This document shows, in pieces, positions 25,101 to 35,845 of a stretch of 64,000 bases of DNA. Location of the stretch: NCBI GenBank assembly GCA_023853785.1, contig JAJIRX010000598.1, positions 110,657 to 174,656 of the forward strand. The letters are read 5' to 3'. Under the pieces are notes generated by a model. The model was not told the DNA's origin and did not search any database. It saw only the letters and a list, made by a program, of their open reading frames with translations. This DNA comes from Psilocybe azurescens. Taxonomy: Eukaryota > Basidiomycota > Agaricomycetes > Agaricales > Agrocybaceae. Both the position numbers and the translations under genes were made by a program. Position 1 is the stretch's first letter. Every line of letters starts with the position of its first letter.

Positions 25101-26274
25101 AAGAAGAAGAGCACCATCGTCATCGCGGTCATTGGGATTGGCGCGTCGATGACCTCGCTGATGACCCAACGCAAACCCGAACGCCCCGATGCTCGGGCCC
25201 GGCATCCGCATTCGCATTAGCCGACGCGTCGAGGTCACTGAAGAGAAGACAGAAACGCAACAAACACCAGGTACTCACGAGGTAGACACCTGAACACTTC
25301 GGAACTTGGGAACGGCGTATGCACAAATAGACCAATAATGGCATCTGGAATAGATTCGCGTACTAGCCTGTATCGAAAAGTTAGTTCGATAACGGAATTA
25401 GGAGTGTGGAGTTGGTAGACGGGGATATGGATATGACGAACTGTTGCATACCTTGGGACAAGGAGCAAGTGGTAATCGTGGACCCAAATGAGGTCACCCG
25501 GACGATACACATCAGCAATGCTCCTCGCGAAAGCAGCGTTGGCTGATTCGTAATAGGGATAATGAGAGTCGGCCGAAGCGTATTCAGTGGCAACATCTTG
25601 CCAGAGAAGATAGTGGAATAGGGGCCAGAGAGCTGCAGGCTGTTCAAATGATGGTCCCAGGAGGGAACGTGGAAGAAAAGAACACACTTTGTTTGCAATA
25701 CCCGTCGTAATGACCATGGGCGACCTTATCGTCCAACCAGACAGGGACATACTTGGTCTTCCTATCTCTCTCGTCATCAGGGTCGCTCTCTTTCGGGTGA
25801 TAGTTATTGACGGCGGCCTCGAACTCCTGTCGTTCTTTGGGAGTGGTGGCGTCCGAAGAAACCTTTTCGCCAGTTGGTGACTCCGATGTCCCCGGTCCAG
25901 CCAATAATAATCTGCTCATGAGAATGGGACATGGAGCGAATACCAGAGATCATGGCTGTGTGACCATGGCGAGGCGACATGGACCAGGTTTCTTGCTCCT
26001 GCTGCTCAGACTTCTCTTCTGGGGCGGACCCATCCTCCTGTGGAACATCCGCAGGTTTCGAAGGTGGAGTTGCTGGTGGACTGAGGACGCCCAGGGAGGG
26101 TTTGGGTAGGAGGGTCGCGGTCATGGGTAGGTAGTGGCAGACATGGATAATGCGTCCAGATAGCGGAATTCCGTTCTTGCGGTGCTGCTCTTCGAGGGAG
26201 GCGATGTTCTCGCGAACCTGTTCTAAGGAGATATCGTCACCGCGACGCGTGTACGGCTCTGAGAACGAGTCCAT
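22117..26274 (-). CDS. Trehalose-6-phosphate phosphatase, two-domain (Tps2 type)
   Basis: Dephosphorylates trehalose 6-phosphate to trehalose, a stress and reserve sugar. The in-frame ATG at 26274 (MDSFSEPYTRRGDD) precedes GRIIHVCHYLPMTATLLPKP. A trehalose-synthase-like domain follows: GWTGDI, YVPVWLDDKVAHGHYDGYCK, LWPLFHYLLWQD, IWVHDYHLLLVP, HTPFPSSEVFR, PLRDGMNTTCMEFV. Then comes the HAD phosphatase domain with DYDGTLAPI (nucleophile Asp), YIISGRDGAFLE and GDDKTDEDMF. The Tps2-like layout suggests the first domain is not the active synthase. The frame breaks twice against the family, after GWTGDI (near 25883, one surplus base) and before YSRHFISTC (near 24848). Either the gene stops at 22409 after PEKANL, or a 154-nt intron (22305-22458) leads to a basic Gly/Ser tail ending RPGSSASLRKGKKDV at 22117. 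I favour the latter. Confidence 0.88.
22305..22458 (-). other. Candidate 154-nt terminal intron of the Tps2-type gene
   Basis: Donor GTGCGT and a very pyrimidine-rich end before TTCCAG. Splicing keeps the frame and replaces a short end (PEKANL) with a 65-residue basic tail. It is about three times longer than most introns in the window. Confidence 0.5.
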
Positions 26275-29011
26275 CGACGATAAAGATGCTTTATCGCTGT
26301 CGTGGACGGTGGAGGGAGGATACAAGGATGTAGGGGAAAGAAAGACAAAAGCGGTTAAGTAGATGGTTAAGATTCAGAAATGTAATCGCGATGCTCGACA
26401 AATCGTCATAAAATGCCCAGAATGGAAACTCCCGTCCCCGATGTTCGTCCGGTCCGGTCTTCTCCGAGATATCTCCATACCACGTTCTTCCACCCCGACA
26501 GGGCAGTTTGCTCCTTTTCTGTACAGTAACTGTCGCTTCTGAGAAGGATTATGACGGCCACGCTAGCTCAGCTGGTTATTTACCCATGCCATCTTTCACC
26601 TATCAGGGTCACGCTCCAGTGCGGTGTCCTATCCAAGTCCAGAGTACATGAAAGAAATGAAAAAGAAGGTCTTCTGATTCGAGCCTTTGAGTCTGCCATT
26701 CTAGACGCATATGAATTCATAGAAGTAAATGTCGATAATACTTACCTCAATCATAAACACTACCGCGTTATCGCACGTTCGAACGTGACATATTTACAAA
26801 CTTTGTCCTTTTTCCATTTTGATCCCGCTCGTGCGTGTCATCGTCTTTCTAAAGTGAGCGCTGACGTCGGGCATTATGCTTTGGGACGAGATACAGAAAG
26901 CATTGGACACGTATTCTATTTATGGTGAAGGTCTAGGACATGGAGCCCAGGTTCTCCGATATGAAAGAGCGTCATCGAAGAGATCCACGAGGCCATCACA
27001 AAGCCACAGCCTCAGCTTCTGCATGTTCTTCATCAGTGTTTTTATAAGGAAGAAGTCGACCATTCAGCCTGTTATAGCCCATAGATCGATCATACATAAA
27101 GAAGTGAGCATCTATGAGCAGCTCAGTGGTTCGCTTCGACTTATATTTTAGTAGAGCAAGCCGGCGGCCAAGGCTACATGTGCCCGACTACTAGTACTTC
27201 TTCGAACATAAATCTTGTTTCACTCACCTTATTGAAGATAACGGCGATCTACTGGGATGTAAGTGTTATCACTTGGTTATCACCACAAAATACCGTGTCT
27301 AAATTTAGATCTTGTGCACGTGCCTATGGAGCACAGACGCGTCGACGCGTCGCTTGCTCGTATCGGACTTACAGATTTGGTTTCGCACAAAGATTCTTGC
27401 AATTAAAAAATTCCGACAATTTTTTAAATATTAAAAACCATTACGGCACACAGATCGGTGTACTGAAGGCATAATGTCACTGAGCAGCATCGTCCTTTTC
27501 AGAATGTGGTCGGTTCTAGAGCAAATAGAAGCCTTCGGTCGTTCACAATTCATGTTGGTTTCTCATTTGATCATCCTCAATAAACAGAGCAAGATTAGCT
27601 CGGCATATGATCCGGCTCCGAAATCCCTAGCCTCTATGTGAATGTAATCAACCAAGATTTGAAACTTGCTGAATGAGACGGTTTCAAGTTGTTCTCTGTA
27701 GTATTAACTTTCTCGGCACTACTTTGGTCCTTTTGCTCTAGAGTATAAACCACGTATACACGCAATTTTAGTGCGCTGGGACTCTCGCCAAACAATATTG
27801 CAGAAACGACGCGGAGTCTCTAACACTGATTCCACCGGGTCATCCTGAGTAAATTCCGCGGTAATATACTTCGCATGCATGTTAAAACATGTAGAGGGAC
27901 TCTTGTTATGCTCGGAGATGAACTGTTACTCTACGGTACTGCATAGTGACACAGAATTCCATTAATTCCAATATTCCGATCAACTCGACTTGATTCAAAG
28001 AAGACAAATATTGAAGTCTCATAATGTATATTCCATCATTTTCACGGGTTCTCTCAATTGCCGGCACATCAATGTGCACACGCACTGATGGAGATGTCGA
28101 GGGAGTGATCCATATGTGCTTACGCTAGAACCGTTTGACACACCTTTGGCATTTGGATGCCGTCCCGAGGAATGTAATCTCGACTCTCGAGGCCAACTGG
28201 AGGTGGTCCCTGCTAATCATAATCCCCAGCTTTATAATTAACTCGAGACTTGTTCGGAGGTCTAATTACGTTCGTTCCGTTCCGAAAACACGATCCCGAA
28301 GGTGTTGCACGGGAGTCGGGACGCACATCGCGCCGCAGGCGCAATGGTATGCAGGACTCGGGCGTTTAGCATTTGCAGTGTTACGGACCTCAATATCAAT
28401 ATAACACCGCATATTTATATGTTTAATCAATGGGCATACACGCTACCTTCGGAACGAAGTTTTCCAACATGAGTTTTGTGTAGTTTCAGAATAGATCCTG
28501 TTCTCACCAATAATTAACTTCGCCTACAAAGGACTCGAGTAGTCCACTGTCACGTCGAAAAGATATGCCAAACGCTGTAGGGAACAGCGCTTAGAGTATG
28601 AACACAGCGACGAGAATGATCTTGGATTGATAGTCGATTCCGAGGCTCCCGCCAGCGCGTACACTCCCGACACCGAAGGTCAAGCCGGCGGCGGCGGCGA
28701 GCATCGTTTCTGAGTCGCATCGGGATTGCGCGTCAGGGATCGGGCCGCCAACCATGGAAGTAACATCAATGCAGTTTCCGACTCCATGTCAACAACCGAG
28801 AAGGCTCTACATCGAGACATCTGCTAACAAGAATTCAACCCACTGACATATCACAGTTGCGTGAGCTTATTCTCTACTTAGGGTCTAGAGTCATCGGTCT
28901 AGCACCAGTAATGGTTATATCTATGTACACTTTGAACGTATTTGGACTGATTGGGGCACTCTGGAGAACTCGCGAACCTAGGCCGACAGCAGCGGCCACG
29001 GACCCTGTTAC

Positions 29012-29042
29012 CGTTGACGGCTGAGGTCAGGTCTGTATATGG
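29012..29042 (+). repeat. Inverted repeat, left copy
   Basis: TACCGTTGACGGCTGAGGTC plus AGGTCT is shared, in reverse orientation, with about 30032-30060. In both copies one frame reads PLTAEVRS followed by V/I and Y/F, so this may be a duplicated coding fragment rather than a transposon end. Confidence 0.6.
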
Positions 29043-30031
29043 TAAGAGAAGTTCAATTCCGATGAGTATTAGGGATTCGTACATCATTTGGCACCGCTTC
29101 TTGGTGTGATTGCAAGCGTGACAAGCTAGGTAGTACCCATGTCGGTGTCATGGCCAGGTTGGATCAGTGATTCACTCATGTCATATATATGTTTGTCTTT
29201 CTTTCTGTGGAAATATAAATATATTTTAAGGAAACCTCTTGAAAAAGTTTGCAATAGACTTTTTCTGGACCTCGTTCAAATAATGTGTCTATTATGTATC
29301 TTTATCTGCTATAATAATACTATAACGGCTGCCAAAGTGTCGGAGCGCTTAAGAATGGCCGTGAGATTCGTCGGGATGTCTATGTTTGTTATATTTCGAA
29401 GTACAAATTTCGAAAATAGTCAGACAAAGGACATCTGGATACTATTGGAAAGAGGTTTTCATCTTCATAGCATGAGTCTCCAGTGTGCTGGTCTGTGTAA
29501 AGTAACTCGCATACGCGTCTCTGATGGCCTCTGGTTTGCCTCTGGTTCTTAAGACGTAATGGGTGCATATTTACCTTCTATTACGGAGTGAAGTCGAGAG
29601 AGCTGAGTGGGACAAGCGGATGCGCAAGGGTGACCAGAGGGCGAGGAGGATGCGCGCCGAGCTCAGTGCAGTTTAGCTTAATGCAGTTTAGTAGTACTGC
29701 CGCGCCGCGTCCGACCGCTGCCAGACAGCCGGATTTTTAAAGTTCAGATATTTACCATTTTCTGAACATATTGAATAGGCAATACGTGTTGTGTATACCT
29801 CAGTAACTCTCGAACACGCTCCGGTAGCCGCTCGTAACTTAACACCGAGTTTAATGTTTCTGTAAGTCTATGTCTTACAACATACGCCATATCCAATATC
29901 ATAACAGTTGGGTCGCAACGCGTGAGGTCACACAATCAATCACAGATAATTTACAGACAATTTACCTATAGGACGGACTATAGGACCCCAACAGCTGAGA
30001 AGCACCACCTGCCAACCATTTTTAGATTCGA

Positions 30032-30060
30032 ATATAGACCTGACCTCAGCCGTCAACGGT
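30032..30060 (-). repeat. Inverted repeat, right copy
   Basis: Reverse-complement match of about 26 nt to 29012-29042. The surrounding minus-strand frame (30224-29940) is open for 94 codons but is not recognised. Confidence 0.6.
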
Positions 30061-30605
30061 ACCCTGTGCTTTAAATAGGTCTCGGAGATGGGGCGCAGAT
30101 GGTGCAAGATCTTACAACTTGCGCAATAGTCACGACACCAGCTGGACGCCACAAAAATAGGTGCGAGTGAAAGTCCAGTAGGAATTTCTTTCCAAATCCA
30201 TTCTTCGCTTATTAAGAAACTCAACGCGTTTAATTCGACCTAAGCCATTTGGTTGAATTTCAGGGTGTTTCCGAATGCATGCTAAACCATCAATATAGCA
30301 CAGACTTCCAATTTCCAGGAACTTTTGATAACTTTAATTATAATGTTGATATTGCGGGGAACGGACAAGAGGGCAATCGATCATCGGCACAACAGGACTG
30401 CTTCGGCTAACGTCCGCATTCTAGCTGCCAAGCATACAGGGTTCCTGGGAACTTTGAAAAACGCCTTTAAGCACCGTGAAGCACCTCATCCACTACTCGC
30501 CCCACATCACCCCGCACACCCGCCAGTCCCGCCAGCACACGCATTATACACTTCTCAGTATTTCTTCAATGTGAGTGCGACGATTGATACATCTTTCGTA
30601 GGTGA

Positions 30606-32466
30606 ATGTCTGATACAGTTTCTCCGCAGAGTGCCATCGTGTGCCATCATGTCGCAAAAAAGAAAGACTTAACAGCACTTCCAATGGATCTCCACGTCCT
30701 CATTCTCGCACATCTTGATTCTTACGATATATTGCAGACACGAAAGGTTCAATACCATATTTTCACTTGTACTTCTTGTCAATCTAATCGCTCAAAATCT
30801 CGTGAATAGACCTGCAAAATCCTGCATGACGCGACATTACAACGCATCGTCTGGATCGAAGCTCTCCGACAACAATGTCGCAAAAATAATATCTACGAGG
30901 CGACTTTTCCATTATCCAAAATGTCCCTATCGGACCTCGAACATGCAGCCACCGTTCCTAGTAGATGGGCGTCTCTTTCATCTAAACCGCGTAAGGACGA
31001 AGATCCCTTCCCAACTTCATTACTCGCCGTCTCCACTGTCCACAGAGGATAGCCTATGATTTGGAAGAAGAGCTCGGTGAATTCTCCAGCTTTTACTTGG
31101 TTCCTGGAGGACGATATCTCGTTACATTTTCTTGGAACTGGATAGCTATATGGGACCTGGGTCAGAAGCCCGGACCTGACACCATTACCGACTTCCAACC
31201 TCTTGGCGTATCGGCCCTCCATTTCACAGGGATGTCTCTCGTCCATCCCTTCACCTGATGGAAGGGGGCTTCGTATTTTCGTTTCTGCTGCAGAACAAAC
31301 CCTGATCAAACAGGATTGTTACGAATCGTGAGTATCTCGCCCAACTCGGCTGTCCAAGAATCAGTTCTTTCTGATTTCTGATTAACAACACTTTTTAGCT
31401 CTGTTTTCCTGATATATGAGATATACCCACAAAGCGTCAACCCAAAATTGGAGCTCATTGCTCGCCTCAGTCCAATCACCACCCATGATATTTCTTTCTA
31501 TTCTCTATCGTACAACCGCCTCATCTTCCTTGAAGGCTCTGTTTTAAAGATCTGGGACTATAAACAGCATTCATGGGCAAGCTGGTCGGTCGAACAGGAT
31601 TATGATCAGGTACTATTTTAGTCATATCTTCGCAGACTAACCTTATTCACCATTGAGCTAGATCATCGTTGGAGAATCAACCATAACTCTTCTCTGTCAT
31701 ACTGGAGTCTCCGTGTGGCCAATACCTGCTCTATCTAACTCATCGCCTCCGTTTTCGAACCCATTTCCCCCACAGCAATCCCACATGTTACGCTATCTTA
31801 CCCAAGTCCGAGTCCTGCAGACACGACATGGTGTGTCGGCCCATGCGATTGGTTCTCGGGTACCACTCTACCGTTCCTATACGATCTTGTGAGCTGGGAG
31901 AGCAAATCGCAAACCGTCAAAATGCGGCGATATGAGGTTGTGTTATCGCAGGACCTCAAATCCTCCGAGCTGATCGAAAGACGAACCTTTACGTTCCACG
32001 GACCGGACGAGTCTGACCTTCTCATACAGCCTTCCGCATTCTATGAAGACTCCCTCGCCTCTCTCTTCTACGATGCTACTTCTAACTCTATCAAATTGCA
32101 TACTGGGTCTGTCTTGGCTTCATCGCCTCAAGATAAAGACAAAGAACTCGCACCAGAATCAGAAGCACGCGATACGATTACCCTTGTCAAGGGCGAGCAG
32201 ATAACGACGGGGCATGCGATTGGGTTTTGCCCCATTTCTGCGCGACTTTTGTATCTCGATAGCGAGAATAACATATGCATCCTGGATTACATTCCACGGC
32301 CAGCTAAGGAGGTCAGTCACAGTTTTCGGTCTATATGTACCGGTACTTAAATTCAATTGTTACATTATGATAGGTGTCTTGGGTTGACATCCAGAGAGGT
32401 AGCTGTGATTATCTCGCCGAGGATGCGGTCCTCGAGCTTGTTGAACCTCTTACTTGTCCAATCTAG
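30606..32466 (+). CDS. F-box-like protein, paralogue of 18897-20515, with frame breaks
   Basis: Likely SCF-type adaptor. Start at 30606 (MSDTVSPQSAIVCHHVAKKK); the F-box is LPMDLHVLILAHLDSYDILQ with TCKILHDATLQRIVW in exon 2. A 61-nt intron (GTAAGG...GGATAG) joins SSKP to PYDLEEELGEF. Family segments follow: FYLVPGGRYLVTFSWNWIAI, WDLGQKPGPD, LIFLEGSVLKIWDYKQHSW, LLCHTGVSVWPIPA and RLLYLDSENNICILDYIP. The last intron leads to VSWVDIQRGSCDYL and a stop at 32464-32466. The frame breaks at five C (31767-31771): one more C restores PFPPTAIPHVTLSYPSP. A second break near 31229-31231 needs one base fewer. It is either a sequencing-damaged gene or a young pseudogene. Confidence 0.65.
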
Positions 32467-33117
32467 CCTGCCGTTTTTTTTGTTTGCTGTCGTTCCATTA
32501 TCATCACGTTAGGTTTCCGCTTGCTTTCTGTATTACCATTGGATATCACGGGCATTTTTTGTACCATACGTCGTGACGCCGGGTCTTCAAGCCCCTGTGT
32601 TTCTTTCTCTCCCTGTGTTTCTAAAAAGAAATTCCCATTTCAGCGGTAGTCCGCCACCATTATGAATCGGCGATAGCTGTTAAACGATCTCAGGCTCAGA
32701 AACCGGATCAAACTCTGAGAACACCCATTCCGGTTTGACTGTGCCCCATTGACACACTGGCTCTCATTTCAGTGTATATTTACTTCAGAGTCAAAGACGG
32801 TGACTTAAAGTTAGAAGCGATATATTCCCAAAACCCCGCGAGACCTGCGTATGGAATGTTGCTACAATTATAAATTTGAATACTAGCTTATCGCTGTGAT
32901 CATGACTTTTAGCGCCGGACGTTTCGACGATATATGAATGAATACTAATATGTCCCTGAGAGGTACTTATGATAGTTGATAATGACTAAAGATATCATCA
33001 GATAATTCCCACCATCTTATCTTCATGACGATGATCTCATCATGGCCCAGGCTGACGCAATTTTGAGCTCGGAGTTGCTTCGAGCTGACGAACTAAGTTA
33101 GATTTCTTCATACTGTC
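32467..33117. other. Intergenic
   Basis: No gene. It contains the 3' flank of the F-box gene and the promoter of the NmrA-like gene; no clear motif. Confidence 0.45.
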
Positions 33118-34017
33118 ATGTCGAAAAAATCATCATCGTTGGTGGTCATGGAAATGTCAGTTCAATGTTCTATTTAGAGTCGGTTTTGTGTCCAAATGCT
33201 GACCCTGTATACTGGTAGGTATCTCTGAGGCTTGCCAAATTACTCTCGCCAACACACACTGTAACGTCCGTGATCAGAGACCCTTCACAGGAGAAGGACA
33301 TCAGGGATGTATCAGCAACGCCTCTAATTCTATCCCTGGAGGATTCTCCTGTCTCCGATTTCACTAAGGCGTTCTCGGGGCAGGATGTTATATACTTCTC
33401 CGCTGGAGCTGGTGCCAAAGGCGGGGAAGAACGAACGAAGAAAGTGGACTACGAAGGCGCTGTGAAAGTTTTTGACGCTATCGAATCCGTCGATGGATCC
33501 AAACCCAGGTTAATCGTTGTATCGGCTGTGGATATACGCGACCCAGGGAAGATACCTGCACACTACGTGAGGATCTGTTCCTTCAAACTTTAGCATCGAG
33601 GAGCTTATGTCGTTTTAGAACGAAGAGGACATCGCCATGTCAAACAGAATTAGAAAGGTTATACCTGCATACATGCACTGGAAATACGAAGCAGACAAGA
33701 ACCTGTCCAAGCGCACCGCTTTCAAGTGGTCCATCCTCCGCCCTGGGGGCCTGACCAATGAGCCTGGAGTAGGAACTGCCTCTATCGGGAGAACCCACTT
33801 GACCAAAACAATCTCCGTGAGTGGACAAATCCAGATGACTAATTTTTTGATATTTAATGATGTTTCGCAGCGCGATGATGTTGCTAAAGCCCTTGCCCTT
33901 CTTGTTGAACGAGAAGATGCCACAGGTCTTGCAGTCGATTTCGTCGGAGGGGATATTCCTATCGGTGAAGGGCTGGACGCCTTTATTAAGAAAGGCGAAA
34001 CCGATTTTCTAGGATAA
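33118..34017 (+). CDS. NmrA-like NAD(P)-binding oxidoreductase
   Basis: Short atypical SDR/NmrA family protein with a Rossmann fold; substrate unknown. Exon 1 is 33118-33155, followed by a 63-nt intron. The nucleotide loop is split across it: VGGHGN|VSLRLAKLLSP (GxxGxxG-like). Then come VTSVIRDPSQEKDIRD, VIYFSAGAGAKGG, VDYEGAVKVFDAIE, RLIVVSAVDIRD, HWKYEADKNLS, WSILRPGGLTNEPG and RDDVAKALALL, in the family's usual order. The stop is TAA at 34015. The frame breaks in exon 1 at six A (33124-33129). Seven A would give MSKKIIIVGGHGN and make exon 1 exactly 13 codons, phase 0. As written, exon 1 would encode SSSLVV instead of the beta-strand. Confidence 0.85.
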
Positions 34018-34244
34018 GTTTTGGGGTCTGATTAAAAGAAGAAAAGAATTGAACTTTGTACTTTTAGCTTTTGAAATCGAATACCATGCGAGTGTCGGTC
34101 GTCTCGAACACGTCTCGAACACTGAGCCTGAATGTCCCAAGAAAATTTAAGATAGAGATATCAGAAAGACATTGAGACGTCCATGTGAAGTCCAAGTGGT
34201 CATCTCTGGTGGGCATACAACAACATCGGTGGCAGGTTGATACG

Positions 34245-34490
34245 CTAGTCTATCTGCAGAGGAGTTTGGAGCTCATCGACATTGCATCGACTTAGTTGTC
34301 AGTCCCAAACGTGCGTCAAACCGCAGCAGCCTCATCAATTGTACACTAGTCTGTCATGTATTTCATTCTCGCTCCAAGAAGCTTCTGTTCATCGCTTAGA
34401 TTTTTTTACAGGCCCGCGCAAGGAAAATCTAAAAATGTTGTAAAATATGGAAGACCTTGAATTGATGCCAACCAATCGGGTTGGTCGGAG
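34245..34490 (+). pseudogene. Decayed F-box exon fragment
   Basis: This segment aligns by eye with 44955-45175 of the F-box gene at 44903: both share AAACCGCAGCAGCCTC, CTAGTCTGTCAT or TTAGTCTGTCAT, and GGAAGACCTTGA. The reading frame is destroyed by stops and small indels, and no start or following exon remains. It lies directly before another damaged F-box gene. Confidence 0.7.
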
Positions 34491-34563
34491 CAGACGATTA
34501 AATATGCGACGATTCTGACAGTAACCTTGAACCAGAAACTTGCTATTCTTAGACCATCACAAC

Positions 34564-35390
34564 ATGCTATCATCTACCATCCCCCGGCTACCGCAGCAGG
34601 TCGTCGATAGGATTGTTGATGAGCAACCTACAACAAGCAGAAACTTACAAGTCCACACTCCAGTTTGTTGGTTGTTTCGCACTCAATATCAACGCCACCT
34701 GTTTCGGTGCATCATCATCGACCGCGGCAGAATAGACTCTTTCTACGGGATTCTAGCCACCAATCCTAGCATTGCGGACTACGTGCGAGCCATCGAACTA
34801 CGAATTAGTCGTGGAGGGATTGGATTGGATACCGGAAGATGAGCAGTTCCTGAAAACCATGGAGCTACTTACCCGCACATCGAAACCATCCCTCCAGTCG
34901 CTTAGAGTCAGTTCTGGATCTACCCGACCGCCTCTTACTGTTACAGAAGGCGAACGGATGCTCCAGAGGTTCTTCCAGCCTTTTATAGCTCCGTTCATTA
35001 CATGCCTCGATATAGCTTGTCTCGATACAGATTGCCTTTTCAACGTACTGATCGAAGTGATCACATCATGCCGCAGTTTGGCGGAGCTCAGACTGAGGTG
35101 GACGACTGGCAAACAACAGCAACCCAACGCCGACGCTCCTCACCCAGTAAAGCTATACACATTCCCCGAATCCCATATCGACCTTAATTGGGTGAAATGG
35201 CGATGAGGTGCATGTCGCTTCAAACACCGCGCATTGGCGTGAACCCTCCGAGCCTTTACAGTCGAATCAGCCTGCAGTTCGAACAAAATACGATGAGTGC
35301 CATCGATGTCTCTCTTCAAAATCTATACCTCCGGGAGTTTCAAACGGTAATCTGGACGTCCACAAAGCCGAGCAAAATGATATGAAGCCA
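34564..35390 (+). pseudogene. F-box gene, probably non-functional as written
   Basis: Start at 34564 reads MLSSTIPRLPQQVVDRIVDE, an F-box start, followed by FRTQYQRHLFRCIIIDR and ADYVRAIELRI. The frame then shifts near 34803 to VVEGLDWIPEDEQFLKTMEL, LLTRTSKPSLQSLRV and FIAPFITCLDIACLDTD. It stops at 35204-35206, and further family-like text (FEQNTMSAIDVSLQNLYLR, compare FEQKIILACGGSLEELHI in the 44903 gene) continues in another frame. At least two breaks are needed and they are not at long homopolymers, so decay is more likely here than sequencing error. The 3' flank matches the 5' flank of the F-box gene at 44903. Confidence 0.55.
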
Positions 35391-35414
35391 ACGAGGTACC
35401 TAAACTTCAGTGTC

Positions 35415-35815
35415 CTTCGACTCGTCCATAGATCCCCAGAGATGCCCAAATTTGCGTTTTTTTTTCAATGGGACCTCAGACGGCTGGGACGACCTTCGCT
35501 CTCCATAATAGTATCTGTAGACTATTCGCCTTTGCTCTACATATTTAATTTGAAGACCTTGCTATTGACGACGTCGACCCAATGTTCCGGGCTGACGTCC
35601 TCTGTAGTTTGGTTCTTCCCGATGACATCTTATCACCGTATGCGCTAATCGTTCCATAGAGATATAGTCCTTATTTCGTTTGTATTACCTATTAGAGTAG
35701 ACGTTTTCCAATTTGTTTGAGTACTAGCTTAAGAGCACCAGAGTCTTATGTTGCATCGTTTTTTGCATGTCAACTGGGAGGCTTTTATAGAAAGGTGTAT
35801 TGCAGATCTTTGCCA
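35415..35815 (+). repeat. Duplicated flank, copy 1
   Basis: Shares with 44205-44865 the order: ATAGATC...AGAGATG, a poly-T followed by CAATGGGACC, GGCTGGGACGACCTTCG, GACGACGTCGACCCA, TTCGTTTG.ATTAC, TATGTTGCATCGTTTTT and GCTTTTATAGAAAGGTG. Identity looks roughly 75-80 percent by eye. It lies downstream of the damaged F-box gene. Confidence 0.75.
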
Positions 35816-35845
35816 GGTCCATGGCATATTAAACCAAGCGTAGCT

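Larger units (their letters stand above)
26275..30605. other. Gene-poor 4.3-kb stretch
   Basis: The first 300 nt are the promoter side of the trehalose gene. Open frames at 26551-26928, 28135-28404 and 29139-29552 have no domain, no good splice context and no protein-like composition. A small inverted repeat (below) and GC-rich patches near 28690 and 29640-29730 break the AT-rich background, so decayed mobile DNA is possible, but I see no transposase, reverse transcriptase or terminal repeats with target duplications. Confidence 0.45.

Noticed and set aside
26567..26585. tRNA-like A-box (TAGCTCAGCTGGTTA)
   Set aside because: The D-stem cannot close (no GAGC partner), no anticodon arm fits, and the nearest B-box-like GATTCGAGCC is about 95 nt away without a foldable cloverleaf.
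28660..28720. GC-rich GGCGGCGGCGG tract as a possible CpG-type promoter or repeat element
   Set aside because: Short and isolated, with no adjacent coding start or repeat copies seen.
29139..29552. 137-codon plus-strand frame between the inverted repeats, considered as a transposon gene
   Set aside because: No transposase or integrase motif, poor coding composition, and the repeats do not look like transposon ends.
31020..31085. Apparent frameshift in the F-box gene at the VHRG stop
   Set aside because: A 61-nt intron (GTAAGG...GGATAG) explains it and keeps the frame as SSKP-PYDLEEEL.
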